Origin: Planctomycetaceae bacterium | Lineage (GTDB): Bacteria; Planctomycetota; Planctomycetia; Pirellulales; Pirellulaceae | NCBI GenBank assembly: GCA_002726245.1 | Contig: PBSM01000116.1 | Location: forward strand, 1-54,014 | DNA: 54,014 bases | Reading direction: 5' to 3' | Notes under the pieces: model-generated | What the model was told of the DNA's origin: nothing | Databases searched by the model: none | The model's input: the letters and a program-made list of their open reading frames with translations, nothing else | Part shown: piece after piece, positions 18,093 through 27,382 of the stretch | Layout of the letters: every line of letters starts with the position of its first letter | Numbering within the stretch: the stretch's first letter is position 1 | Made by a program: the position numbers and the translations under genes

Positions 18093-20486
18093 CTACGAAA
18101 GTCCCATCATGCGGCGGATGCCGACGTCAAAGGAATAAACCAACACGAGGATTGACAACGTCAGCCAGTTGTCCCAGATGGTGGCTTCGTGATGCAGTTG
18201 CTTCAGTTCCGCTTCGCCAGCCAGCTTCTCTGGGATCTCACCAAAACCGTCGAGCTTCATGACTTTGCCACCAGTAGCACTGGCGATTAACTCCAGCGTC
18301 GGACGATTCAAGTTCGGATGACGATACTCTTCGGGGGCGACGAGGACTCGGATGATGGCTTCCGCCGGATCACCGCTGCCGGTCGGTTGGTAAACGAAAC
18401 GATGCACGCCCGGACTTTCCGGCGTGAACTTGCCGGTATAGCGGCCTTTGCGATTCTTGTCCGCGGTCAGCTCGATTGTGTCGCGCGAGCCGGGTGCCAA
18501 GAGCGAGAGCTTCGTAGTCGGCGATTCAATCGGTGCGCCGTCGGCACCAAATGCCATCAACTCGATTTGCGCTTCTTCGCCGGGTTGAGCGCGAACTGGT
18601 CGGACTTCAACGTAGCTCTCCTTGCCTGCCGATTCGTCGCGACGGCCGACAAACCGGATGGCCTGTCCCCAGAACTTGTAGAAGAACCGGTCGCCCACGT
18701 TTTGTCGCCACAGCCATGTCGAGTCGGTGCCGACGAACATCACCTTGCCTTCGCCGGCGTAATGAAACGCGATCAGCGGCGTCTTGCCAAACGGTCCCTC
18801 GACGTTTGGATTCCACGCCAGGACGGTTGCCGCCGGAGCAGGCTGTTCGGCGGAAGCGCACCAATAATAAGGCGGCATCTGGCCCCAGACGTTCTGGTTG
18901 CGGCCCGGATCGTCGTACAGCCGCATCGTCTCGTGAATCACTCCGTCGGGGCTGATCTCCATGCGGAATGGATTGTAAACCGGTGCTTCAATCCCAGCCG
19001 TATTTCGCTTCAGTTTGACAGGCAACAGGTCGCGGAAAGCCCTCGTGAAACGATGCGGCATCGATTGCGTGCCGGCTGCCACGATGAGGCCGACGCCTCG
19101 GTCGCGGACCGCTTTGCCAAGCAGTTCAACGAAGTTGGCGTTCAACATTTCCGGCGAGGCGTCGCCCAGGATAATTGTGTGGTAGGCGGCGAGATCTTCG
19201 AGCTTCTGTGGCAAGGCAGTCGCTTGCTGTTCGGTTGGCAACCGACGCCATTCGGTTTCCAGCAACACATCGGGCTGATCTTCTGTCCGTCCGCCCAATC
19301 CGTTGTCACGACGAATGGCGTTCTTGACGAAACGAAAGTCCCAACGCGGCAAACCGTCGATCAACAGCACCTTCACTTTTTCTTCGCTGATTCGGACGAA
19401 AGCGGTGTCGGTGTTGTTGGCTTTGAGTTCTTCGGCCTCCTCCTCTAACGCAGGCACATCCACCGTCAGGTAACGGGCACCCGATCGCTTCGCCTCGAAC
19501 GTCAACTCGACGTGCTGATGTTCGGAGTCGCGGACGACGGCTTCTTTCGAGTCAAGTACTTCGTCGCCGTCCTTCAAGTCGATTTTCACGGGCCGGCCAT
19601 CGAAGCCCTGCGATTCGAGCGTGACATGCACGCTGACCGTGTCACCTTTGGCGACCAAACCCGACGTGTAAACATCGACAACCGATACGTCCTGCTGCCG
19701 CTCGCTTGATCCCATCGGAGCAACAAAGATCGGCACGCCCGCATCCGCCGCGGCGCGCGCCGCCTGCGAAGGTGAACGGCCGCCGGTGTTTTGGCCGTCG
19801 GAAAGCAGCAGCATGCCGGCGGTTTGTTGTCCGGCTGCTTCTTCCAGAACGTGATAGATCGTCTCGCCGATCCTGGACGATGTTCCGCCGTCAGCCATTT
19901 CCGCTGGCTCATCGCTCGAGGGATCGAACGTCAGCGGAGCCGGCTTGCGGGCGAATGTGTAATAACGCAGTTCGTAGTCTTCTTGGAGCGGCTTGAGCAG
20001 TGATTCGTCCGCGCCACGAACCGCTAACCGCGCGAGCTCCGCGCGGTCGATGCGATTCAACGCCTTGCGAGTCTCGGCGTCGATCTCGCCTTCACCGGTT
20101 TCATAGCCCGCCGCGCGAGCAGCCTCAAGCAATTCTTCATTAGACTCAAATGGTCCCGCCGGCAACTTCATGCTCTGCGAAGCATCGAACAAGACCGCGA
20201 AGATCGGCTTCTTCGTGATTTGATGGTCGATCTTCAAATACGGGCCCGACGCCACAAATACCAGCACCGCCAGGATCGCCACGCGCATCACGCTGAGCGC
20301 CATGCGGAACCGTTTCGGCACGGTGCCGAGATTGTCGCGCTGGCGAATGTACACGAAGTAGGCAACCGGAATCAGCAGCAACAAACCGAGCCACAACAGC
20401 ACCGGCCGCTGGAAGGCGAGTTGCACGCTGTCGAGGTCGGCGGTGATCTCTTCGCTGACGCCGATTGATTTGAGAAACGTTTCCAT
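18093..20486 (-). CDS. Membrane vWA protein with GATase1-like domain, module 2
   Basis: 797 residues, paralogous to the 733-residue protein at 7282-9483. Membrane segments lie at about 28-46 and 62-80. The vWA metal motif DASQS is at residue 101 and LLLSDGQNTGG near 235. An Ig-like stretch and a GATase1-like domain follow (AYHTIILGDASPEMLNANFV, GVGLIVAAGTQSMPHRF), again without a catalytic Cys at the elbow. A C-terminal membrane segment is visible (WLTLSILVLVYSFDVGI). In module 2 it stands after the DUF4175-like gene, whereas in module 1 it stands before it. The ATG has no clear Shine-Dalgarno. Confidence 0.88.
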   Translation of the reverse strand: METFLKSIGVSEEITADLDSVQLAFQRPVLLWLGLLLLIPVAYFVYIRQRDNLGTVPKRFRMALSVMRVAILAVLVFVASGPYLKIDHQITKKPIFAVLFDASQSMKLPAGPFESNEELLEAARAAGYETGEGEIDAETRKALNRIDRAELARLAVRGADESLLKPLQEDYELRYYTFARKPAPLTFDPSSDEPAEMADGGTSSRIGETIYHVLEEAAGQQTAGMLLLSDGQNTGGRSPSQAARAAADAGVPIFVAPMGSSERQQDVSVVDVYTSGLVAKGDTVSVHVTLESQGFDGRPVKIDLKDGDEVLDSKEAVVRDSEHQHVELTFEAKRSGARYLTVDVPALEEEAEELKANNTDTAFVRISEEKVKVLLIDGLPRWDFRFVKNAIRRDNGLGGRTEDQPDVLLETEWRRLPTEQQATALPQKLEDLAAYHTIILGDASPEMLNANFVELLGKAVRDRGVGLIVAAGTQSMPHRFTRAFRDLLPVKLKRNTAGIEAPVYNPFRMEISPDGVIHETMRLYDDPGRNQNVWGQMPPYYWCASAEQPAPAATVLAWNPNVEGPFGKTPLIAFHYAGEGKVMFVGTDSTWLWRQNVGDRFFYKFWGQAIRFVGRRDESAGKESYVEVRPVRAQPGEEAQIELMAFGADGAPIESPTTKLSLLAPGSRDTIELTADKNRKGRYTGKFTPESPGVHRFVYQPTGSGDPAEAIIRVLVAPEEYRHPNLNRPTLELIASATGGKVMKLDGFGEIPEKLAGEAELKQLHHEATIWDNWLTLSILVLVYSFDVGIRRMMGLS

Positions 20487-20515
20487 GTGGAGGCCTAGTT
20501 CTATTTCATTTGGGT

Positions 20516-20783
20516 TGCCCCGAAGGGGCCGGAAGATATCAGCCCAGGGTAAGGCAACGCGAGGGAAGCGAGCGTTGCCGCCACCCTGGGTTTGGTGTCA
20601 ACAAGCCGTGCAGCCCTGAAAGGGCGAAACAATCGCGCGTCGTTCGTGTCCAGTGTGATCATTGCTTGTTTCGCCCTTTCAGGGCTACCGCGCGTTGGGT
20701 CCTTCTACCCAGGGCGGCGCTTCGCGGCTACCGCCGCTGCGCTCTGCCCTGGGCTGATCTATTTCGACCTCTTTGGGGCATTA
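20516..20783. repeat. Nested palindromic repeat R7
   Basis: Three concentric stems can be seen: GCCCCGAAGGGGC on the left edge; AGCCCAGGGTAAGGC facing CTGCCCTGGGCTGAT; and CAGCCCTGAAAGGGCGAAAC facing GTTTCGCCCTTTCAGGGCT. It is the largest repeat in the window. Confidence 0.8.
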
Positions 20784-20891
20784 ATCCTCATCCGGTGGCT
20801 CTATTAACTCTGAATCCCTCTGGCGATACACTTCCTCGCAAATCTCCTCCAACGTCGGATCATCTCGAAAGATCCCGATAAAGCCGGTCAC
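20781..20891 (-). pseudogene. Possible remnant of a small protein gene
   Basis: A 36-codon frame from a GTG reads VTGFIGIFRDDPTLEEICEE and ends ELIEPPDED before TAA. The composition is protein-like and the frame stays open only 8 codons further upstream. There is no ATG and no ribosome site. It looks like the C-terminal part of a small antitoxin-like or hypothetical protein whose start was lost, with its stop at the edge of repeat R7. Function unknown; the call is tentative. Confidence 0.3.
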
Positions 20892-20943
20892 ACACTTGCT
20901 AGGATCTTTTCGCCATTAGACGGTCGGTGTGGCGTCGGATTAC

Positions 20944-23900
20944 TCATTGTGCTCCTTGAACCTCTGTCAATCGGCGGAAGTAGTCTTTGATGAACTGGCG
21001 ATATCCTTCGGGTCCTTCTTCGCGCAATCCTTGCAGCAACTCCTCTCGTTCCCTCGGTTGCATCCTCATGATGACGACGCGAGCGTTCACGTCGAGGTCG
21101 TCCAAGTCGACGAGAATCCGCTCAACGCCGCCGATCACACCGTCTTGGTTGCCGATCGGACTGAGTGCCGAGGGCGTGGGCAACTGGGCCTCGGTCGGCT
21201 GGCCTTGCTGCATCTGAGCCATCATCTGCTGCATCCGCTGGAACATGGCTTGTGCCTGCTGCTGGTTCTTTCCGCTCATCATCTGGCGAAGCTGTGCCAT
21301 TTGCTCCGGAGTGAGCGGCGATCCGTCAGGCATCGCGGCCTGCATGGCGTCGAGCATCTGTTCCAGCGACTGTTCATCCGAGGCGAGGGCCTGCGCGGCC
21401 ATGTCCAATTCCTCCAGACGGTTAAATTGGCGCGAGCGCAGTTTCTCTTGCTTTTCGTTCTCGCCGTCGGAGTCGCCCTTCTTTTTCTTCTTCTTGGCGA
21501 GAGCCCGCATCTTCTTTTTGAACCGCTCATCCATCTGCGGCGTCGGGCCACCGAGCACGGGCATGAACAACTCCGGGTCTTCTTCCATTTCCTCTTCGTT
21601 CTTGTCCTCATTCTCAGCGTCTTCGCCGTCTTTCTTTTTCTTCTCGTCCTCGTCGCCTTCCGTGTCTTGCTCCTTCGGCGGGATCAAGTACGAATCGCGC
21701 TCGGGATCATAGGGGCGTCCCGGGAAGTTGGGTGAACGCATGCGACGTAGGGCTTCCATGTCTTGCAACTCGCGAGCATCCGCGAGTTTGTCCATCGACT
21801 CTTCGTCGAGATCGTCTTGCGCTTCGAGCAGCTTCTCAAGCAGGCGATCGGACAAATCGTTTTCATTGTCGGCGATCAGCTCTTCTTGCGTTCCTTTGAG
21901 GATGTCGAGGTCCTTCTTCATGGCCTCGATGAAGTCGCGCAGGTCGGCGAGATCGCGGCCTGTCAGTTCAGCATCCTGTTGCAAGATATCGGCCCGCAGA
22001 TCCGCCAATGCTTGCTCGACATCGTCCTCGGCCATCCGCTGAGCGTCGGCCAAGGCCTCCATTCGTGTTTTCAGATCATCGAGGTTCTGCGCGAGCTGGT
22101 CGCTTTGGCGTTCGGCTTCAGGCAGCTTGGGGTCCATCTGCGCGGGCTGAGCCGATTGGTTCATTAGCTCTCGCAACTGTTGCATCGGCTGGACTGCCAT
22201 CTGCTGGAAGGCTTGCTCGGCGTTCCGAAGTTGCTCGGCGATTTCCGGCGGCAGCATCTGCAGATTGTCCGCCGCGTCGGCCAACTGTTTCGCTTCCGTG
22301 GCGAGTTGTTGGCTGAGCTGGATGTTCTGATCTTCTTGCTTGACGATCTCAGCGAGTTCGCCACGGAGCGCTTCCATCTCTTTCTTCGATTCCTCGTTAA
22401 GCTCGATTGGCTTCTCCTCGACGGGCTTGTCCGGGTTGACTTCCTTTTGAGCCTCCGCCAGCTTCCGAGCCTCCGCCTTTGCCTGTTCGACTTTTTCGGT
22501 AAGCGGCTTGTAATTCTCGGCAACACGCTCGACCGTTTCTTCCACTTTCTTTTGCTCGGAGATCAATTTCGCCAGCTTCTCCTCGAACGTCTTGGTTCGT
22601 TCAGTCTGCTGAGCGAATTGCCTGTCCGCGGCGTTGTCATCTTCCGCCATGCGGATTACGTAGTCCTTTGTCGTCGCACTCTGGCGGCGTCCGTCACGCA
22701 CTTCGACGCGATAGACCAGGCTCTCGCCAACTTTCAGCTCTTCCTCTTCGAGGTCGAGCGTGACCACGGTTGTTTCGCTTCGCTTTGGTTTGTCGTAGCG
22801 TTTGACGGGCCGGCCCTGGAACGTACCGGTATCCCCCTTCTGCACCGAAATCACAATATCTTCGAGGCCGAAGTCATCGTAGGCGGAGATGTAAACAGGA
22901 ACTTTGACCGGTTTGCTGACGAGAAGATCCTGGCCAGGTCGTTCGATCACGACTTGAGGAGGCGTGTCGGGGATGGCCGTCAATTTGCCTTCCTGCATCT
23001 GCTGATTGGGGTAGTGCAGCTTGTTCCGCAACACAACGCGATAGAAGCCGTTTCGCAGCAGCGGAAATTGGCCGGACCAAGTCTTGGCGGTAGTGGCTTC
23101 CTCACTTGTCGAATCTGACGGAGAGAGCAGGAACGACTCGGTAGTCACCAAACTGTTGACTCGCTTTTGCGCGGGAGGCAGCGAGCCGGCGGCTCCCCAC
23201 ACGGCCTCGCCACCGAACAGCGCGAAGCTCACGCCGTGAATGCGTTTGTTTTCGAGATCGACGTCCTTCGCGGGGACTTCTAACCGCACGAGCTTTCCGC
23301 CGGATGGCAGTTCGCCCATGTTGCGGCGCGTCGGTGTGTCGATTGTGCCTTCAGCGATCTTGTCCGCGCCCCAAAAGGCTCGATGCTCCCAGTTCGTTCC
23401 GTCATGGAACTTGAGCATGATCGACTCGGGCATTTGATCGGGCTGCAAGTAGACATACGCGAACAGAACTTGCCCGGTCTGGACTTCGAAGCCAATCGGG
23501 GCCGCTTCGAATCCGTGACTGTGCTGCTCGCCGCCGGCGGGATCGCTATGGCCACGCGAGCCGATCAGTTCCTCGTCGTACTCCCACGTGCCGTGCGGTT
23601 TGGCTCCGCTGGGCATCTCGTCCTTAAGCCAGGTTCGCTCTTCGCGATCAAGCACATCAACCAGCTTGGATTGTCGTTGGAGAAGTTCGATCTCGCCTTC
23701 CGATGCATCGCCTTCGACTTTCACGGTGACTTCGACGTTGCTCTCGACGGGACCGCTTACGTCCGCCGTTTGTGGGCGACCAAGGCGAGGTTCGGGGATC
23801 CGCATGTACTTGGGATAGTGAACGGCCGTCTGCAACCCGACGATTCGCGGTCGGTCGAGCATCGTCACGTTGTACTTCTTGCTCCACGTTCCGCCACCTC

Positions 23901-24771
23901 GCACGCGATACGAGAACGAATTTTGCAACCCCGTCAACTTGAAGAAGGTCTTGTTGTCGTGCAGTTCGGCGAAGTTGTAAGTCAGATTCTTTCGCTTGCC
24001 TTCGTAATCGACGGCCTCCACGTCGAGCCGCAACGCGTCGCGGCTGCCGGGCGGATCGACTTCGCCCTGCTTGAGCAGGACGGTGAAATCAACGTCGTCG
24101 CCGCGCAAGGTTTCGTAGTCACCAGGCTCGGTTTGCTCGTCGATTAACACGTCGTACAAAACTCCAGAAGCCGGAGGAATGTCGGCGAAAGGATAGAAGA
24201 TTCTCGAGACGGCGATCGGAAGACGATCCGAGAACACGATGAACGCCAGCACCAACGTCACGACGCCAATCGCCGCGAAGATGCTCGCCCGGCGAAGACT
24301 TAGCAGATCGAGAACGCGACGAGGACTGAAATCGCTCACCCGGTCATAAGCTTCGTGGATCAAGCGCTGATGAAACGACTGCGAATGTGGTTGCTGGCCA
24401 TTTCGCGACAAGTCGATGCAACTGACGAGCCGGTTATGGATGTCCGGCAGTTCCTGCTCGATACGGCGAGCGACCATGACTTGTGTCAGGCGACGTACCA
24501 GCGGGCGGACAATGCCAATGAAGATCACGCCAATTGTCGGAACAGCGACGAGCAGCAGCCCGATAAATCGAAATGCGGGCCACAGAGGGACGACAAGATC
24601 GAACAAGCCGACGACGGCGAGCGTGGCGAAGAACAAGCCGACGGTAACGGCCAGCCCAGTTGCGACCCATGTCGAACGGAGCAGTCGCCGAGTCTTGAAG
24701 ATCAGCGTCTCGATGGTGCTGGAGAGCGTCGAGACATCTTGCGTCGTTTGATGTGCTGAATCGCTTGCCAT
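20944..24771 (-). CDS. DUF4175-like giant coiled-coil membrane protein, module 2
   Basis: 1275 residues, paralogous to the protein at 3870-7157. AAGGAG stands 9 bases before the ATG. Membrane segments lie at about 37-56, 65-82 and 168-187. A large beta-rich periplasmic part spans about 190-700. Coiled coil runs from about 700 to 1000 (EEKLAKLISEQKKVEETVER), and an acidic/lysine low-complexity belt (DEKKKKDGEDAENEDKN) follows, with a Gln/Met-rich stretch near 1170-1220 (QQQAQAMFQRMQQMMAQMQQ). The tail EGYRQFIKDYFRRLTEVQ matches the tail of the module-1 paralogue. It is predicted to be an inner-membrane protein acting with the vWA proteins next to it; the mechanism is unknown. Confidence 0.82.
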   Translation of the reverse strand: MASDSAHQTTQDVSTLSSTIETLIFKTRRLLRSTWVATGLAVTVGLFFATLAVVGLFDLVVPLWPAFRFIGLLLVAVPTIGVIFIGIVRPLVRRLTQVMVARRIEQELPDIHNRLVSCIDLSRNGQQPHSQSFHQRLIHEAYDRVSDFSPRRVLDLLSLRRASIFAAIGVVTLVLAFIVFSDRLPIAVSRIFYPFADIPPASGVLYDVLIDEQTEPGDYETLRGDDVDFTVLLKQGEVDPPGSRDALRLDVEAVDYEGKRKNLTYNFAELHDNKTFFKLTGLQNSFSYRVRGGGTWSKKYNVTMLDRPRIVGLQTAVHYPKYMRIPEPRLGRPQTADVSGPVESNVEVTVKVEGDASEGEIELLQRQSKLVDVLDREERTWLKDEMPSGAKPHGTWEYDEELIGSRGHSDPAGGEQHSHGFEAAPIGFEVQTGQVLFAYVYLQPDQMPESIMLKFHDGTNWEHRAFWGADKIAEGTIDTPTRRNMGELPSGGKLVRLEVPAKDVDLENKRIHGVSFALFGGEAVWGAAGSLPPAQKRVNSLVTTESFLLSPSDSTSEEATTAKTWSGQFPLLRNGFYRVVLRNKLHYPNQQMQEGKLTAIPDTPPQVVIERPGQDLLVSKPVKVPVYISAYDDFGLEDIVISVQKGDTGTFQGRPVKRYDKPKRSETTVVTLDLEEEELKVGESLVYRVEVRDGRRQSATTKDYVIRMAEDDNAADRQFAQQTERTKTFEEKLAKLISEQKKVEETVERVAENYKPLTEKVEQAKAEARKLAEAQKEVNPDKPVEEKPIELNEESKKEMEALRGELAEIVKQEDQNIQLSQQLATEAKQLADAADNLQMLPPEIAEQLRNAEQAFQQMAVQPMQQLRELMNQSAQPAQMDPKLPEAERQSDQLAQNLDDLKTRMEALADAQRMAEDDVEQALADLRADILQQDAELTGRDLADLRDFIEAMKKDLDILKGTQEELIADNENDLSDRLLEKLLEAQDDLDEESMDKLADARELQDMEALRRMRSPNFPGRPYDPERDSYLIPPKEQDTEGDEDEKKKKDGEDAENEDKNEEEMEEDPELFMPVLGGPTPQMDERFKKKMRALAKKKKKKGDSDGENEKQEKLRSRQFNRLEELDMAAQALASDEQSLEQMLDAMQAAMPDGSPLTPEQMAQLRQMMSGKNQQQAQAMFQRMQQMMAQMQQGQPTEAQLPTPSALSPIGNQDGVIGGVERILVDLDDLDVNARVVIMRMQPREREELLQGLREEGPEGYRQFIKDYFRRLTEVQGAQ

Positions 24772-24819
24772 GTGTCACACTCCTTTTAAGACTTGCCTCG
24801 ACGTTCTCGATCAATTCCT

Positions 24820-24926
24820 AATGACGAAGTACCCAATGACGAAGGAATGACGAAGTCCGAGCGATGGGCTTAGACATTCGACATTCGCGTCTCTTTCGTC
24901 ATTAGTCATTCGTGATTCGTCATTCA
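24820..24926. repeat. Palindromic repeat R3, copy 2
   Basis: ATGACGAAG units repeated three times on the left face TTCGTCATTAGTCATTCGTG and similar units on the right. It fills the BatA-like 2 to DUF4175-like 2 gap. Confidence 0.75.
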
Positions 24927-24927
24927 T

Positions 24928-27288
24928 CTAGTTTGTGTTTGCTGGCTCGTTCGCTTCAACCTCTTCGTGGAATCCTGCACCGGTCATCTGGCCGACCAAG
25001 CGGCCGCCGGCAATATCGCGGATACGTTGGCCGGTAGTGGGAGCGTCTTCGTCGCCGGCTAAGTGGCCGCCGAGCGTCGATAAGAGGAATTCGACCCCAA
25101 TGACGATGAACGTCAGAAAGATCAGCGGTCGCCAGATCTCTCGTTCGTCGCCGATGTTGCCGTAAGTTTGTTGGGCTTCGGCCGAAGCATCAACGGTTGT
25201 GACCTTCACCGCCGGCAGCATCTCCTTAAGCTGAGGGCCGGTCAGCCGCGAGAAGTCCGACTCGCCGGGAGCGAGGTTGACCGCGAAGCTGACTTCGACA
25301 TTGTAGGGCTGTTCCGCGCGGCCGCCTTTGACTTCCAACGTGTAGTAGCCTTGTTCGATCGTCCGCTCGAAGGCTCCGACTAAACGAGAGTTGGAGCGTT
25401 GGAAGGCGACAGGCGTGATGCGGCCGGCGATGTCAGTGACCTTGCCGGACGCGGGGGCCCAGTGTTGCGAGACGACGAACTCGGCGATTCCGTCCGCGGG
25501 AACGACCGACGGGGCGTTGACATCGTTGAGCCGCTTGACGTGGCTGATCATGCGCAAGACCAGCGGCACGAATTCAGGTTTCATCGGCAGGTTCGTCCAC
25601 TTCGTGTTCAGCGGAAACGCGCTAACGAGCACCCGACCATTGCCGTAGACGCTTTCCAGCACCGCGGGCGAGCCGTCCTCAAACTCGACGAGCGGCCACG
25701 TGTTGCCGCGGTCCTCGGGCAACTCGACTGGGAAACGCTGATAGACGTTGACTTTCGTAAGATAACGCTGCTCGCTGCCCGCGAAGACCGAGAAGATCGG
25801 GTGGGCAAAGTCGATCGCGCCGAATTGCTTGAACGTGTTGGGGTCGCCGTCGGCCGCGGTGAGCTTGGCAGCCACGAATTCCTCGTCGGGAACTTCGGGC
25901 GAGGGGAAGAACTGCGTGTTATAGAGGTCTGGCTTCACAAGCTGTCCGGGAAAGATCAGCAATCCACCGCCGCCCGCGACGAAGTCCCGCAGCAGCGTGA
26001 ACTGTGCTGCGTTGAGGCTGCCGCAGTTGGCGAGAATGACCACGTCGCTGTCACGCAATACCTCGGCGTTGACGTTCGCCTGTGGGATGTCTTCGACAGC
26101 CAGGGAGCGCACGAAGCGACGTTCGGCGACGAGAACTGGATCTTGTTCCACTTCACCCTCGGCTGCGGGTTCTTCGACATCGAGGTTCGGCTCAGTGGCG
26201 ATGATCGCCGTGCGGAGATAAAGGCCTTCGTTGTCGAGCGGCTGCGCGGCTGGGTTACCGTTGACGAGGATCGTGCGCACTTGCGGGGCGACGGACAGCG
26301 TGAACATGAACTGATCGTCAGCGGTGAAGCGATCTGAGGGGATTTCAAAACGACCTCGCACGATGCCGTCTTCGGTAGGCGTATAGATCACTTCCGCCTC
26401 GCCCGATTCGCCTGGCTTGAGCGAGATCGTTTTACGAGCGATCTCCTTCTCGTCGATGAAGATGCTGACGGGAATGTCCTGCGACTCGGTTTCGGAATGG
26501 TTGACGACACGCGGACGAAGCTTGATCGGCAAGCCGGTGATTGCCTGCTGCTCTTCGGGAGACTCGCCGACGACCGCCGCGTTCGTTATTTCCTGGTTCG
26601 AGCCGACGTTCACGACGATCATCTCTGTGTCTGGCGGGACTAAGCTGTCGGCTTCGGCATCGGTGAACTCTCGCCAACCGCTCGTTTGCAGATCACTGAA
26701 CAAATAGAGAGTGGGGCTATTCAGCTTGCGGCCTTCGGTGCCAAACAGATACGAGAAGGCTGCGAACAGATTCGCTCGCGACGGCGTTGCCTTGAGCGTC
26801 TCTATTTCGCTGTGAATCGCTTCGGCGTCGGAGGAGAAGCGGTTGCAGATTTCTTCGGGCTTCGCACCGACACGCAGCACCGTAACGCGGTCGTCAACTC
26901 GCAGACGATCGACGATGGTGTTCGCGGCTTGTTTGGCTCGATCGAGCGAAGTCATGCCGTCGGTAACTGCGTTCATGCTGGCCGAACCATCGATCAGCAG
27001 CACTACGTCGCGGCCTGAGCCACCACCGCCGAACAACGCGCTCCAATGTTTCACGACTGGCCGTGAGATCGCAAAGATCAGCAGCAAGAGAAACGCTGTC
27101 CGCAGCGCGGCGATCAGCCATTCCAGGAACTTCATCCGCCGCCGCTGTTGGACGTAGCTATCGAACAGATAGCGGAACGTGCTCAGTTCAATCGTCTTCA
27201 GACGGTGAAGCGTGAGCAGGTGGAGGATGATCGGGATTGCCGCGAGTGGCAGAAAGTACGGCAGCAATCCGAAGTGTAAGAAGTCCAT
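24928..27288 (-). CDS. BatA-like membrane vWA protein, module 2
   Basis: 786 residues. The N-terminus LLPYFLPLAAIPIILHLLTL is the BatA-type anchor, with a second membrane segment at about 56-76. The vWA metal motif is DGSAS (residue 100), with LFSDLQTSG near 195. An Ig-like part and an inactive GATase1-like fold follow (SDVVILANCGSLNAAQFTLL, GGGLLIFPGQL). A final membrane segment lies near 720 (PLIFLTFIVIGVEFLLS). It is a clear paralogue of the protein at 9622-11940, with matching domain order. It lies directly downstream of DUF58-2, separated by an R1 repeat, and no Shine-Dalgarno is visible. Confidence 0.88.
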   Translation of the reverse strand: MDFLHFGLLPYFLPLAAIPIILHLLTLHRLKTIELSTFRYLFDSYVQQRRRMKFLEWLIAALRTAFLLLLIFAISRPVVKHWSALFGGGGSGRDVVLLIDGSASMNAVTDGMTSLDRAKQAANTIVDRLRVDDRVTVLRVGAKPEEICNRFSSDAEAIHSEIETLKATPSRANLFAAFSYLFGTEGRKLNSPTLYLFSDLQTSGWREFTDAEADSLVPPDTEMIVVNVGSNQEITNAAVVGESPEEQQAITGLPIKLRPRVVNHSETESQDIPVSIFIDEKEIARKTISLKPGESGEAEVIYTPTEDGIVRGRFEIPSDRFTADDQFMFTLSVAPQVRTILVNGNPAAQPLDNEGLYLRTAIIATEPNLDVEEPAAEGEVEQDPVLVAERRFVRSLAVEDIPQANVNAEVLRDSDVVILANCGSLNAAQFTLLRDFVAGGGGLLIFPGQLVKPDLYNTQFFPSPEVPDEEFVAAKLTAADGDPNTFKQFGAIDFAHPIFSVFAGSEQRYLTKVNVYQRFPVELPEDRGNTWPLVEFEDGSPAVLESVYGNGRVLVSAFPLNTKWTNLPMKPEFVPLVLRMISHVKRLNDVNAPSVVPADGIAEFVVSQHWAPASGKVTDIAGRITPVAFQRSNSRLVGAFERTIEQGYYTLEVKGGRAEQPYNVEVSFAVNLAPGESDFSRLTGPQLKEMLPAVKVTTVDASAEAQQTYGNIGDEREIWRPLIFLTFIVIGVEFLLSTLGGHLAGDEDAPTTGQRIRDIAGGRLVGQMTGAGFHEEVEANEPANTN

Positions 27289-27303
27289 TTGTTTGTCTTT
27301 GCT

Positions 27304-27376
27304 CGTTTAACCGCAAGCAGGAGGCGTGCGTTTCGACCGCAGGCAGGAAGCGCACGCCTCCGGCTTGCGGTCAAAC
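27304..27376. repeat. Palindromic repeat R1, copy 3
   Basis: Arms GTTTAACCGCAAGCAGGAGG and CCTCCGGCTTGCGGTCAAAC. It fills the DUF58-2 to BatA-2 gap, the junction that also carries R1 in module 1. Confidence 0.9.
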
Positions 27377-27382
27377 AAGTTG

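Larger units (their letters stand above)
20487..20943. other. Repeat-filled gap between DUF4175-like 2 and vWA 2
   Basis: 457 bases. About 270 bases are a nested palindrome (R7). The remainder holds a small minus-strand open frame described separately. No promoter was recognised. Confidence 0.65.

Noticed and set aside
18318..19448. Long plus-strand frame (376 codons) opposite the vWA 2 gene
   Set aside because: Same reason; the minus-strand frame has membrane segments and an intact vWA motif across the whole span.
24820..24926. CRISPR-like array from repeated ATGACGAAG units
   Set aside because: Units are short, irregular and inverted on the other side, so this is a palindromic element.
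22180..26337. Further long plus-strand frames opposite the DUF4175-like 2 and BatA-like 2 genes
   Set aside because: Composition is that of antisense frames, and they stop and start without relation to ribosome sites.
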